From: Eopsaltria australis
Lineage: Eukaryota > Chordata > Aves > Passeriformes > Petroicidae
Direction: 5' to 3'
NCBI GenBank assembly: GCA_034509425.1
Contig: JAVTVJ010000230.1
Coordinates: 1,215,501-1,279,500, forward strand
DNA length: 64,000 bases
Shown piece after piece: positions 11,521 to 25,127 of the stretch; position 1 is the first letter of the stretch, and every line of letters begins with the position of its first letter. The notes under the pieces are model-generated. The model did no database searches and was not told the DNA's origin. It saw only the letters and a program-made list of their open reading frames with translations. A program made the translations under genes and the position numbers.

Positions 11521-14500
11521 GGATAAAGTTTTGATGGACTCCTCTCGTGTGCTAGTTAAAGCTCTACATTGTCTGGGAAAAAAGTCAGCATTAGCACTTT
11601 GTTCTGATGGGACTGCTAAGGGCAGGGTGACCTTCAAAATTTGGCAATACAATCAAAATGGCAAACAGCAGCCACTGAAATTAACAACACAGAAAATAAC
11701 TTCAGCATTTTTTCCTGTTCAGAACTACTGAGATGTCACAGCTATGCAGAAAGAAGACCTAATTAAAATATTTTAGGAAACAACAAAATACTCTGCATTC
11801 TTCCAGTTAAAAGTAAGCGTGATGAGACTTACATCTTTCCATGAGCAAGCCAACACTCAAAAATTCCTGAAAAGATGATGAGCCTTCATTCAATGGCCAG
11901 ACTGCAGTATTCTTCTTCATCTTGAATACGGAGTATTACTGATTTCTACAGGATGTCTGAGGGAAATCATATGAATAATTTTAAGAACTGCATTCCACAG
12001 ATTCTACTTGGGATAATACTGTGCACTTATCCTGAGAATAAATATTTGCCATTTTTAAGTTCTCTTAATTCATAGCTAAGATGTGGCTGCATATAGAAAA
12101 TAAAAAAGCCAAACACAATTCTTGCAACTTAAAGAGGCTTCTGCACAAAACAGAATTTTGGGAAGTAAGAAGAAGAAAGTCTAAGGAACGTTTCAAACAG
12201 AATTCTGCCACATTGATTGTGTTAGTGATGGCAGGGCTTCAGTACAATGAGAAACTGTTTAAAAGTATATTATTATGTCATTCCCAAGTAGCCTGTATCA
12301 CAACACACTTGAAGCTGAGTGGATGGGATTTTTGGTTTTTACTATTAAGACTCCAGAGAACTGCAAAAACTAAGAAAGCCATTCAACAGTTAAGGTTCCA
12401 CTTAAAGCCCTTGTTTGTTTTTCTCACAAATACACCGCCTGTTCTCTTCTCACCTGGAATGAATAAGCAATACAGAAAACAGACTGAATTATTTGTCAGC
12501 GCTAGAGACCAGTCACAGGATTTCCACAACACTGAAACACCTAGGGGACCTTTAATAGGATCTCTCTAAAATACCTGGGAAACTAATTGCCATTGTCTGT
12601 GGAGAGCATTAGGATCCTGGGTGTTTTTAAAAACTCCACTAGGTGCCTCTACATCTTCAGGAGCTTAAATACCTTGTAAAGTTTTCCATAAGGCCCTCAG
12701 CAGGTAGCCTCAACAGCCTCATATGTTCCTTGGTACAGGCAAAAGGAGATAAATAAGGGTATGTTTTGATCAGAGCAGTAGCAAACATTCAGTGTCTTAT
12801 GTATTCTTTTCCCTTTTACATGGAGAAGTTGATGACAGAGCCAGGTGTTCCTTTGATGCAAAGCTATTTATTTTCAAAAATACATACGTTCTGTTCGCCT
12901 GAACACAGTGGGAAAACAGCAGATGCTCAGTGCAGTGTGTTGCTTTTCTCTAGCCAGTGCTGAAGGGCTCCCTCCTACCTTTCTTTCAGGGTCATATTGT
13001 CTCCATTTCCTGCCCATCCTCCCTCTCCCATGCTGGCTCTGTCTACTCTTTCTTTCATCTATAGCACTGAAATATCCTCTTCCTCCTCCTCCACAAGGAT
13101 GAATTTCCCAGGTTCTGGTTTTGCATCTGTTTCACAATGAAAGTCCTTTCTTCACATAGGTCAGCTCCTGTCCAGTCTAGTCTTAGCTTATATTTTCAGG
13201 GGTCTGTAGCCTCTGATGTTTATCCTAAATGTACGGCAGCTCTCAGACATAGCAGCTTTAATCAACTCCTCATGTAATATACTGAACAGGTAACCTTCAC
13301 ATAAAGCTATAGCTTGTATACTTTTTAAAGATCTTGTCAACATCTAAACAGCTTTGAACCCAATACACTAAAGATTTCACTATTGCATTCACATTACAAG
13401 GTATGTTGTAACAAAAAGCATCTCATTAAAACCTCATATATTAGCATTTTATAGAATTTGGGACTTGAGAGAACAAATTTTACTCTGAATTCCAACAACC
13501 AAGTTCCTTGGTACTTTAGTTCAAACCATTAACTTTGTATCCTCATTTAAAGATATTCTACATTAGGAAAAGAAATTGTTAAGAAAAGTATGTCAACAAG
13601 GAGATTCAAGTGTATGATGGGAAGGTGCAGCTCACTGCCAAGCTCTCCCTATAAGGAGGATGAGTATGTAAATGTAAAGCAGAAACCCAGCCTGGAATGC
13701 ATTTTGATCCATCTGACACGAGTAACACATACAGAGATATAGCTGAGTCTGCACCAGTGCTGCCAGTAGCACACACAGCGTGGTTGAATAACAAAGACCA
13801 TGGGCATTTCTCCTAGAAATGGGCTCACACTTAGTCCTGTCACAGATTGCTCCAGTGGAAATCACTGGAACCTCCTTCCTGCACATCAAGTACTGCAATC
13901 AGTAAAAGCACCAGGCACTAAAAAAATAAATAAAACTATTTTTTACCTGAGGAAAAAGCCAAACCCTGTTACTGTAATACCCAAATGGAAAAAATTAGTC
14001 CTTGGCTCTTCAAGGGTAAAACTAAATAGGTTACTTTACATGCAATTAAAATTATACCACATACTGATAGCTGTTAATATTTCAGGCTGTAAGCACCAGT
14101 TCCTAAAAGAATATTGGTGCTTGCTACTGCACTCAAATATTTTATAAATAATATCTGAGACTATAATAAGGTTCCTTCATCCATTAGAAAGTTCCTCAAC
14201 AGGAAAAAGCACCTCTCCTAGGTAGAGACTGCTCTTGCTATGCCACTATGGTATAGTATCATGAATATCCAGCATATTTTAAACAAGCTATGGTTACTTC
14301 ATTCGCTTACTCTCATTTTGAAGGCATGGGAATATGACTGTTTTCAACAAGGAAACAACACCAACACCACCTACCATAACCCTTCTTGCTTTTGAATGTC
14401 CTTATCAAAAGTAATGCAGAAAACCCCCTGGCATTAATTGTTGTTATGCTTTTTTAAGGGCTGATCTGAAGATCAGAGAGAAGCCTTTAAGTATGAAGAA

Positions 14501-17500
14501 GCCTTTTGTTTGATGATGTTTGGGCTCAGCACGACATCTACTTTTTCCTATGTCCTGCTTTTAATTTTAACACAAGACAACAACAAAACTGCAGTTAGAC
14601 CTGGATAATAAGTGAAAAATGCAGGGAGTTGAAACATCACACTTCTCATTAAGTGACAGTCTGCCTAGCAAAATGAAAGGAATCATGAGCTGTAGTTAAA
14701 TACTACTTCAGTTTAACCCTCCACTAGTTATCAAGTAATTTCATGAGGATATTTTCAAGAGGGAAAGTCAAATTGACAGCTTTATATGATGAAGACGCAT
14801 ACAGCAGAAGGAGATAACAAAGTTTATTGTTTCGAGTAGGCTTTTATCCCCTCCCCTTCTGGAACCTCTTAGTAATTAAAATATTCATCGTCAATCTGGT
14901 GACAAGACATTTGAGCTTGATTTAGTTATGGATTGCTTTGGTTTTGTACCAAGAACAACAATGACTACATGGATGTTCACACTGCCTTTTCTTTTACCCT
15001 TCCCGAGTATTTTCCTGTCCATGTGAGTGGTGGGAACAGAAATAGAAATAAGGGAAGGAGAAAAAAAAAAGCGGACTGCCTTGGAAAAAGAAACTGCCTT
15101 GAACAGAAAATAAGAAAATTACGTAAAAATCAATAGTTTGTGGACAGAACTAAAATATGTAATGGTCCTGGAGACTAAACATTAAGGAAAAAGATAAAGG
15201 GTGATGAAGTAGTATATCAAAACCAGTCAGGACTGCAGCATGTTTGACACTGAATGAAAAGACTAAATTCTCTAGTGTGGGAAATAACCAGAGAACAGGA
15301 GTCAACCATGACCAAAATCTTTACCCCAGTCATCAGCTACTAAAAATCCAAAAATGCACTGGGGAATTCCATCAAATGAAAACTGTGTGTTTCCTATATT
15401 CACACACAACTTGAGGACCAAAAGTTGCCATCATAAAAGAAACACTAAAGTATTTTTCCTATAAGTGCTATGAAATTGTCTGTTCAGAATCCACAACATT
15501 TTCAAACAAAACTAAAAGCAAACAAATAAACAAAGCTATATTAAGACAGGGAAATAATTAAATGCCTAGTCTAAAGGCATCCTTCCAATCCTTAATTCCT
15601 AGTTCTAGTTTAGAATAGGAGCCCTAAATCAATAGGGCAAAAGCTAAAAGCTAAAAGTGAAAAGAAAATCATAAAAGAAGTTATCAGAGGCCTGGAAAAA
15701 TTTCCTTATGAAGAAGAACTGATGCTTTCAGAAATGTCTAATGACCAGATTTGGGGAAAAAGCAGCTTTTCATTTCCAAAGCAACTTGGGCCTTGTCTAC
15801 ACTTCAGATGCGAAATCATCTGATCCTCTGGATAGACTCTCACCTCCAAGGTGGTGCAGTGACTTTGAAGTGAGCTAGACCATGACACAGGAACAAATAC
15901 TGCATGACAGCACTGGCCTGAGTTATTGTGTCCTAGTTTGCTGTTCAAACACAGGCTACTGCATCTGCACAGCACCACAATGCTTTGCAGCAACACTGCA
16001 GCCCAGTTCAAATTCAGCTCAATGTGCACTGCAGCATCTATTCCCATGGACACATAATAGCTTGTATTTCATTGCTCTGTGATTAAATTTTGGTTGCTGA
16101 CAATGTTTACAAATGTGTGCGTTAAGATATAGGCAGACTCCTAAGAAGTGTCTCATGAAGTTTAAAAAATCGGTCACAACTTTTAGTGATTTTTATGGTT
16201 AAGAACCTCACAGGCAAAATTACAAACAAAACAGAGACCCTTTAGACAAAGTGTTGGGCAATAGCAGCTCATCTAGAGCTGACTAGAAATGCAGAGTTGA
16301 CAAGAATGGAAGGGGAAATGCAGGTGAGTAAACACAATGAGACAAAGGTATACAAACATAGAAGATACTGAGAAAAAGGAAGCGGGCAAAGGTTGCATTT
16401 ATAAAACATCACAAGAATGGTCATGTGGGTTAAGTGAAGGTACCTTGCAGCATGCATCTGCAAATCAGTTCTAAATGACATTAGTTTAAATGAGAAGTAT
16501 GATTGGGAGGGAGGAAACCTCTCATTCTACCATAAACTTCTCCCTTTTTCACTGAAGCATGAACACAGAATAAAGTAGGGGGTTCAGTGAAAATCTCATT
16601 ATTAATCAGCCCTGTGGATAGTACAGTCTGTATAACCCCTGAGATTCACACAGGCACCTGCCTCCAGATCGGCTGTGTATGGGACAATTTGTCATAAATG
16701 AACATGTAGGAGTGGGGGAAGACACAGTGGTCATTGCCTGCACTGGAATTTATGATGGAAAGGAAAGTTAATTAAGTTCTGTGGTCAGTGCTAAAGGGAA
16801 AAAATAGAAGAGCTCCCAAATGCAATTCCTTGCTGGAACAGATATTTTGGCAGAACTTGCTAATTACTGTAGTAAACTGTTAATTTGGCAAGAGAGAACT
16901 AATTTTATCTCTGTAAGTTTTCAGGGAAAAATGCATAGAAACAAAAAAATTTGTGTTATCTGGACTTTTGTTGTCAAAAAGAAAAGTACACCTGGCATAG
17001 TCTGTAGCTAACACCACTATAACACAGCAGTTAACTGAGTGGCAGAGTGTGAGCAATAGCAGGGAGAGGAAAGTAAGAGGCTTCTGAAATAAATGGGAAT
17101 GCCCTAGATTAAGGAAAAATGCAAGGTAACTATATGTGTAATCACATTGGGCTTCTACAATTCATAATGCAGGACAATTCCATCAGAAACATCAAATGAC
17201 TAACAGGGCCATTATTGCGAAATTTCTAGTTTTGACAAACCCAATACATTATTTTTATGTCGCATTCTTATATATTCTTAAGTCTATATATAAAACATCA
17301 AAGGGTTAAACAATCCTTATTAAGCACCAAAATCCTCAGGGCAAGACAGCCATCAAGTACAATAATCTAGTCAACATCCACTCCAGCCACATGACCTGGA
17401 GTATCTATAAGATCCACAGTTCAAGCGCCTTATACCCCTTCAGTTCTGAAGCCAATTCTAAAATACTTCATTAGACACAGGCATGAAACAATGCAAGGAT

Positions 17501-20500
17501 CTGCATTCACAAGTGCCAGATACAGCTATAGACCAGAGCTTTGCTTGCAATAGAATATAGACCAACAGCAAGAACAAGGAGTGTTTCTGCTTATTTTTCC
17601 ATGCTATTTATCACCCCGTTTTTCATCTGCACATCCCTGGTGGAGCTGCATTTCCCTGAAGAAGTTGATCATAATCCCAAACCTCCTACTGCTATACCAG
17701 TGCTAAGAACTGGCATTCAGCAGTGAATTAGTGCAAGGCAGGAAACAAAACTGTGCACACCAATCACTATAAATAAAATCTGTAAGCCACTGCTGACTAG
17801 CTATTACAGGCAAACAGGATAACCCAGTAGTCCAAAAGGTCTGAGGAGAGAGAAGTCCTGGATATGCTAGCCAGTGAAACAGATTCATGAAATAAAGGGG
17901 GAGCTTTGCAAATTTATAGCAGATAGGTGAAAATGGGCTCCAAAACATAGCAAAGTGTTCTTTGCTGCACAAGTATGCCCTCAAATGAAAAAAAGCTACT
18001 CCCTGGCCAGGCAGAATATCTTCGAAAGCTACAGCATGACAACTTACTTATGATAGCTCATCTAAGTAACACAAATTGTTAAGCAGCTTTCCAAGACAGG
18101 CATCAGGGAAAAAAAAAAAAAAAGCCATTGATTTTTTGAAAGGAGAGCAATTGTAGTTTTTCTTATATTTACTTGATGTGTACAGGCAAAAACTCTTTAT
18201 TGGACAATCCTGATCCTTTCAATTTCATTAAAACACAAGCTCAACAAAATAATTTTTGCTAACAGATCATAAGTGCATACAAAGGATGTGAAAATCCATC
18301 CCTGACCCTGATGTGCAAAGAGAACAAGGGAATAGACTTCTGTTTCATTTTTACCTATAAACAAAATTTTAAATTTGAAAAACAAGCCTCAAAAACCAAT
18401 ACAAGATAAAAATATCAAATTAAAACTAAAGCAAACATTCAGCTACAGTGGATTTTGTAAGGGAGGAATGATTTTTGTTTGTTTAATTTTTAAGCCTTTA
18501 ATCCTTTTCAAATTAAGGCTTTTTCTATAAGAAGTAAAATCCAGTGGGCAAAACACTTGGTATCTTCAAGTATGCATTTTTTAATGGCAAAACATTTCAT
18601 TTTAAAAAAAAGTCAAGTTTACTTACTTCAGGATATATAACAGCATTATTAGTACAAAACTTCATTAAATTACATCATTCTAAGTTAATGATGAAGTGAA
18701 AAATACATGGAAAAGCTATATGTACATTTAGTGATAGCATTTGGCCCTCTACTTCATTTTTCTTATCTGAAGTAGAAAGAGAATTTGTTGCCTAATTTTA
18801 ATTCATGTCCATGCCTTAAACTTTGTTTTTTACTTGACTTTCAACAACTACAGTATATGAAACCAAAATATATTCCTCTTTATACATATTTTATAATTTG
18901 TTTCAAGTTGCATCTTAAAAGGTGTTTAACTTTTTCTCCTGGATCCTGATTTCAGTTAATGGCAATAGAAGAGTCACTGTCCTTGATCTAGAATTGTTTA
19001 GTAAGAAGAGTCAAGGCTAGAGGCACATGAAAACATGTCAATCAGATGTAATTGCTTTCTAAAAGAAACCCTATCAAACTGGAGAACGAGATCTAGCATT
19101 GAACACATGAATTCACCACAACACCTAATCTACTAATGAGCTCAACTTGTATTTTCAGGCTCACTATTCAAAAAGTTCAAAATGAGAAACATGATAGTGA
19201 AGGACAATATTGTTTAGGTAGTTGTAGAGAGTATTTACTACAGGTGGAGCCAGTAATGTCACCTATAGTTAAGGTACCCCAGCACTTCCCATGACACTTC
19301 CCTTGGTCCAGCTTTAACTGCTTGGGCTGAAATTTTCTACACAAAATGTTTACAGAAACATCTTTCTTCATTAACAAAGCACATGCCCAGTTCTGTGTTG
19401 GCAACCTACTACTCTTATCAGTTACCACCCCTGACTGCAAAAGTTTATGCAGTTGATTTAAAGAAATGTTCCTGATGCTGAAATCTGAGAGCATAAATTG
19501 ATACAGCAATTTGATCACTATTGAGATCAATGGGAAAGGTTTGGTACAAATCCCCACTTGTTAACATTCTGATGTCCTCATCTGCTTCAGGTTGCAAACC
19601 AAATGCTCAGTAGCACTGGAGAGTATTAAGTATGCTCCTGATGTACATCTTCCCATTCCTTTCCATTCAGCAAATAGAATTCTTATGATCCATAGCAAAA
19701 AGAAATCATCTCATACTCAAGACAGATGAATGACTGAGAACTTCAACTCCTCCTTTAACAAAGGATCTTGAAAGCTCCTTTGAGGAGCTTACATGTAGAT
19801 TCAACAAGTAAATGCATGAATTTGGGAAGTAAATATTATGAAAGAAGATGTATTATTTAATGTAAAGAGTAGCATTGGTAAGAAATCAAACACACAGACT
19901 TGAAATCACAAGTCTGGGATTTTCATGAGCTGGGTCTTGCTTACATCATGATGTTAAACCAATCAGATCAGAGGTTCTGAAACACATTTTTCTCAGGTCA
20001 CCTTGGCAAATAGATGGGTTAAGAAGTAGTGCTTCTTATGAGACACAGGGTTTTTTTTTTTAATTTTTGTTTAAAAGGCCTAAAGTTCAATTGAAGGTGA
20101 TGGGTAGCTTTAGAGACTTGCAGTAAAGAGTCTCCACTTCACAGGAATGTCCTCTTAACCTGTTGTGTATTTCTTAGCTATAGTAACCTCTGACTGCATC
20201 AAGAGCCCAAGTGGCTGGAAAGAAGAACATGCCCTTTGTGTTCTGAATATCCCATTTGTAATTTCTGGAAGTATTAAAAGCTTCTACATCTAAGCAAAAT
20301 CAAGAGGAACTCTACTAGTAAACATAAACATTATCACATACTCCAGTAAGTATCCTGAAAAAAATCAGGTCCTGAGCAATACAATTCCTAGGTTAGTCTG
20401 TAACCATCATTCTGTGGTTCAACCCTCCCTTTGTAAAATGCACATACAACTTCCCCCTTCTACAGGTTTCATGGAAATTAATGTAGAACATTTGAGAAGC

Positions 20501-23500
20501 ATTTTGCACGACAGTGGTGAGCAGCCCAGATAAGCCTAAGTGGAAGTGAAATTTTCTCTAATTAAAGCAGGATACGAGTATTTCCCAGATAATATAAGTT
20601 AGGGCCACACATGAAAAACAACACTAAAATGCTGAACTCAGAGAACATAACCCATCTGTGCAGTGAATGAGGCAGTGGTCCTGTAGGAAAAAAACCAGCA
20701 TGTGATCCAATAATTAAAGACTGCTCAGGAAACATTGCAACAAAGCAGGGAAATGCTTTTTAAGGAACAACGTTAAGGCTGGCATTTTCTGACTTGAAGA
20801 TTTCGTTTTGCAACCATAACATTTTCAATATTTCTTACACATAATATGGGCCCACTTTGAATAAGTGTATGCATACACTAGATTAATATTTTCTAAAAAT
20901 CCTTTCGCATTTCCTGGGAAAGACTGCTCTTTTTCCTTCTATCTAAGAAATGATGCTTTAACAGTTATACACCTATAAGGACTGCTTTAAGGAATTATGC
21001 AGTTCAAGATTCTTGGTTTAAATTCATAGTGCAGAGAACAAGCTGTTTTATATTTGCAGAAAACAAAGGAAATCAGGAGAAAAAATGAGGAAGCTTTTCT
21101 GGTTTCCTGACAACACACTTCTATTATGACCCGAAGACTCTCTAATATCCATCCCTAATCCCCTGTCATGCTCCTGTAAATGCTAAAAAATGCTGTAATT
21201 TGCATGAGCTTGTATGCTAGACATTTTTATATCAATGCTAACTCATGGAGAATGACAGAGGCTGAGTTTGTAATCCCAGACAAATGTGTAAAGGACAACT
21301 CAACTGAATACTGCATAAGGACATAGAGTATAAACTGTGGTGCCTCCTAGTAAAACATAACCAGTGCATGCAGCTGTTAAACAAGGCAGTGCAAGGGAGC
21401 TTGTGTGGTGACTCTACACACATGCATGGACTTCAGTTCTTTGAAGGTTGGTCATGCCATGAAGCAAAAATACACCATGCACAGGAGAGCTTTTATCTCA
21501 GCTCCAGTTCACAAGGCTCATTTTCTAGATCTGAAGAGTGAATTTTTAATAAGTCGTGTCACCATGTAAGTGCGTGCAAAACTCAGTTTGTCCTTCCTCT
21601 ATAGTTTCTCTATACCTGCTACACATCTGACAGAAGTCAGTTTTGAGAATCACTAGTCACATGCAAAAATCAATCTGCTGATCAAAAGCTTGTCTGAGAC
21701 CTAAACTAGCACTCACAAAAGTCAGTTGATATGGGATTTGATTTCCATATGAACATTTCCCCAGCCCACATGCTACAAAATCATCAATCAAAATACTTGA
21801 TCATTTCAGCTATATTTGTGTTATTTTACAGGGCATGCCACAAGAAGAAAGACAAGTCATTGAGATTTCTGACCAGTTTAGTATCATTTCTAAGGCAAGT
21901 CATCATTCTTTTGGGTACCTGATAATTTACAAAAGTTAGAAAATGAAATGTCCTTCCAGGGAGGTTATGTCTCATAGTGGACAACTGTGTGTTCTTGTGC
22001 TTTCCTCTTAGGAATATGCCCCTGGCTGGATTCATAGACAGGATACTGGAAATAATATTGATTAATATTATTAACTGTCCCTAAATACCTTTGGAAATGG
22101 TGATCTAGGGAACTGGTTACATAATTTAAACTTAGACACCCACTTCACTGATTAAGCTAAGCACTTGTACTGAACAGGACCAATCAGAGGTCTTTAGAAA
22201 ATGTTAATAAAATTAGCCTTTTGGGTGTACCATAGAATAAACTGACAATCAAGTGAGGAAGTATATGGCACAGCATTAAGGCAGAGATCAGAGATTTCTT
22301 TGCTGTACCACTGCTGTTGCATCCCATTGTGTCCAGCACCAATGTAAGAAAGTTCAAAGATTTATATGACTCTGGTTTAGTGCAGAGTTATGCAAAACAA
22401 AAACATAGCAAGATGCAAGGGTGATGCAAGGTAGGAGCTATTTTTCAGGTAATCAGAAAGCTGGGGGGTGGAAATTCTCATATATTTCATGTCTTACTCC
22501 TAAGACTCATATCTGTCACATCTCCTGCAGTGTAATCTTTCATCTCCACCTTCATGAACCTGCACACCAAGTAGTCCCTGCATCCCCAAGCCAGTGCAGT
22601 TGGCACCAAGAGTCACAGAGCAGGAGAACTGATGCAGCTGTGTGTAACTCTGGAAATCACCTGCTCTCTCCAGGCAGCCTCATAGCAAAAGGTGCTTCCT
22701 ATGCCAGACCTAACCGAGCAGCAGCTTGATATCTACCAGCTTTAACAAAAATAACAGTCACCTTTCAGTATATGAGAACATAATCATATCTAGACACCCG
22801 CAGATCTCTGAGACCCCACTGCAAAATTCATATGTTCCTTTAATACCCATTTGCTTCTAAAGGAGCAGATATATAGATGTCTTTTTCTAAAGGGCCACAG
22901 AAGAACATACAAACTTATTACATAGTTCTGATACATTTTAGTTAATAACTTTATATGAGCAACAGATGTGATTTAATAGAAGTCAACTGCCTGGTTTTCT
23001 GCACAGGAATCAGAGTTTGAAAGTACCTTCATTGAAAGAGAAGGCAGGAGGGAAGGCAACAAATCTTCTGTTGTCTGATTGCTGTAAAATATGCTATCAT
23101 TGAAATACATTTAACTAGTCTTCTTCTGTTTGGGGAATTCACAGCGACTGAGTTCCAGTTCATTACTTTGAGGGCTGTGGTGCTATTGTCAGGGTCTCAA
23201 AACCAGTAAGATGGCCTAACCCCAGGTTAGAGAGGCTACAATAGCAGAAAGGCAATTATACTGTAGGAGAAATGTCCACTAATCAGCTAGCAATCAATTA
23301 CTAGGAAGAGAAGATAACCCTATTCCCACTCAAGCTCTTCAGTATTAATAGTGCCATCATGTAATTACTTTAGGCATGGGCAGGTGCATGAAAGGACAGA
23401 CTCTATAGTACACTGCGTCTAAGATTAATGAGTTCTGTCAATTTGCCCAGCAGACATCTGATTCTTCAGCTTTATGTAGCCACTAGTTTTACACATGCCT

Positions 23501-25127
23501 CAGGGGTTTTTTCTGAAAAGAACAACTACTAATTTAAACACATCCAAAAAATATACATCTTTTTAAAATCCCAGATTTTACCAGTAAGACTGTACCAAAA
23601 AGATTTCTAATGTGATTATTGATACAGCATGTTTCCCTACATCAGTTATTCTTCACTTTAGTCAGAGTAATGAGTGAAACACAAGGTCCTACTAGCACAT
23701 AAAACCTTCTAGAAAAATTGACAGCATACAATCCTGCAACATCCTGAATTTCACTCACACAATCAATTCCAATATGTAAAAAAAGAGAGAGAAAAAGAAA
23801 TGTTTCAGTAAGTAAGTCACTGCTCAGAAACCAAGACAAAGCAAATACAGAAGCATTTTCCTGCTAAGTTAGCAAACATGCTGAATGAGCACTGCTGCCA
23901 AAAGCAGAATCATTCTCTGTGACAAGCTACAGCCCACAGAGTTAAGTCAGAGATACGTAGGCCTATGGGTCAAGAGAGATATAGCTTAAAACAGAATTTC
24001 TGACTGCAAAGTGGTTTCTTTTTCCTTTGACTTACATCTACTGGAGTAAGCAGTAAAAGCCAGCTTTAAAAGACTTTTTAAATTAAACACAACCTATTTT
24101 AAGAAACATCTTCCATGTTTGGGAGTTGCATGAAAAACTCCCATCCCCAGAAATATATGACTTATTCAGGATTTTAAGAGACCTTCACTCTTACTAAAAC
24201 CCTGTTTCAAGAAGTTGCTTAAACACTTGCTTAAACCTTTCAAAAATAATCCAAGATATTTAAAGTCATTTAGCTGCTTAAACATGCAGACAAGTCTCTC
24301 AAAGATCCTCTTAGACATCTCTCTGAAAGTTCAGACTCTTAAATACCTTTGAAAATCTGGCTCAAAGTACTTGGCTGTACGCACACACAGCCCTCATGAA
24401 ATAGCATACTGATCTCCATTTGTATTTTTAAGTGCAATCATTCAATAATAATAATAAAATGATAATTAACAAAAGGGGGGCTGGACTCAAAATCAAAAAT
24501 TCAAATACCACAGCTATGGACATTACCACTCATCAGCCAAACTACATCACCTAATCAGACGTAAGGTCCATGTCTGTGAACTGCAAAATCTTAATCTACT
24601 AAAAGACATAGGAATGATGAAGCATTAACTTGTTTTTCTCCCACTGACTTGGGTTGAATTTGATCCTAAAGCACCAGTGCAGCTTCTTAAGTATCAATCT
24701 CATTGGTCTCAATGGTCTGGAAACAATCTTTTTTTCTTTTTGCTTTTCTAAGTATTTCTTCCAAAAACCTAACCCTTTAAACATGGCCGAAGCCAAAAAG
24801 TTGAAAAAAATTTTCTCAAGGCTTTTCTGCGACAGGTACGAGAACTGACCTATTTACCTCTCTCCAAAGTCAATGTCATCCTATTTGTTCCTTTTCTGCC
24901 CCTTCTGTTTGATTATGGTAAACAGCTGGTGGTACCTACTTTTTTACCTTCCATTTAATGTCACAACTGACCACCCACGAAATCTTCCTCAAGACCACAT
25001 TTATTGGATACTAGATTTTTCTAATTAATTCACTGGATTAATTTCTTCTGAAGTAACGTTATCAATTGTTTCCAGTAAAGAAAAAGCAGGCCAGCAGTAA
25101 CTTGATTTTCACATAAATGGATTAAAC
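11521..25127. other. Long unique non-coding stretch
   Basis: About 13.6 kb without a gene or repeat family that I can name. It holds the longest ATG-started open frame of the window (12081-12569, 162 codons), which has no recognisable domain, and a minus-strand frame of 126 codons at 19177-19557 of the same kind. There is a 15-base A run at 18109-18123 and an (AAT)n run near 24444-24458. Confidence 0.55.
25000..25005 (-). terminator. AATAAA polyadenylation-type hexamer
   Basis: A canonical AATAAA on the minus strand, about 120 bp downstream of the stop of the speculative minus-strand gene model. Such hexamers are frequent in AT-rich DNA, so it matters only if that model is real. Confidence 0.15.

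Noticed and set aside
12081..12569. Longest ATG-started open frame, 162 codons, plus strand
   Set aside because: No recognisable domain, basic Lys/Leu-rich composition expected from AT-rich DNA, no splice or promoter context. At this base composition one frame of about this length in 64 kb, six frames, is not surprising. A protein search or PhyloCSF could reverse this.
19177..19557. 126-codon minus-strand frame with several cysteines
   Set aside because: No signal peptide, domain or splice signals. Cysteine spacing is irregular and matches no family I know.
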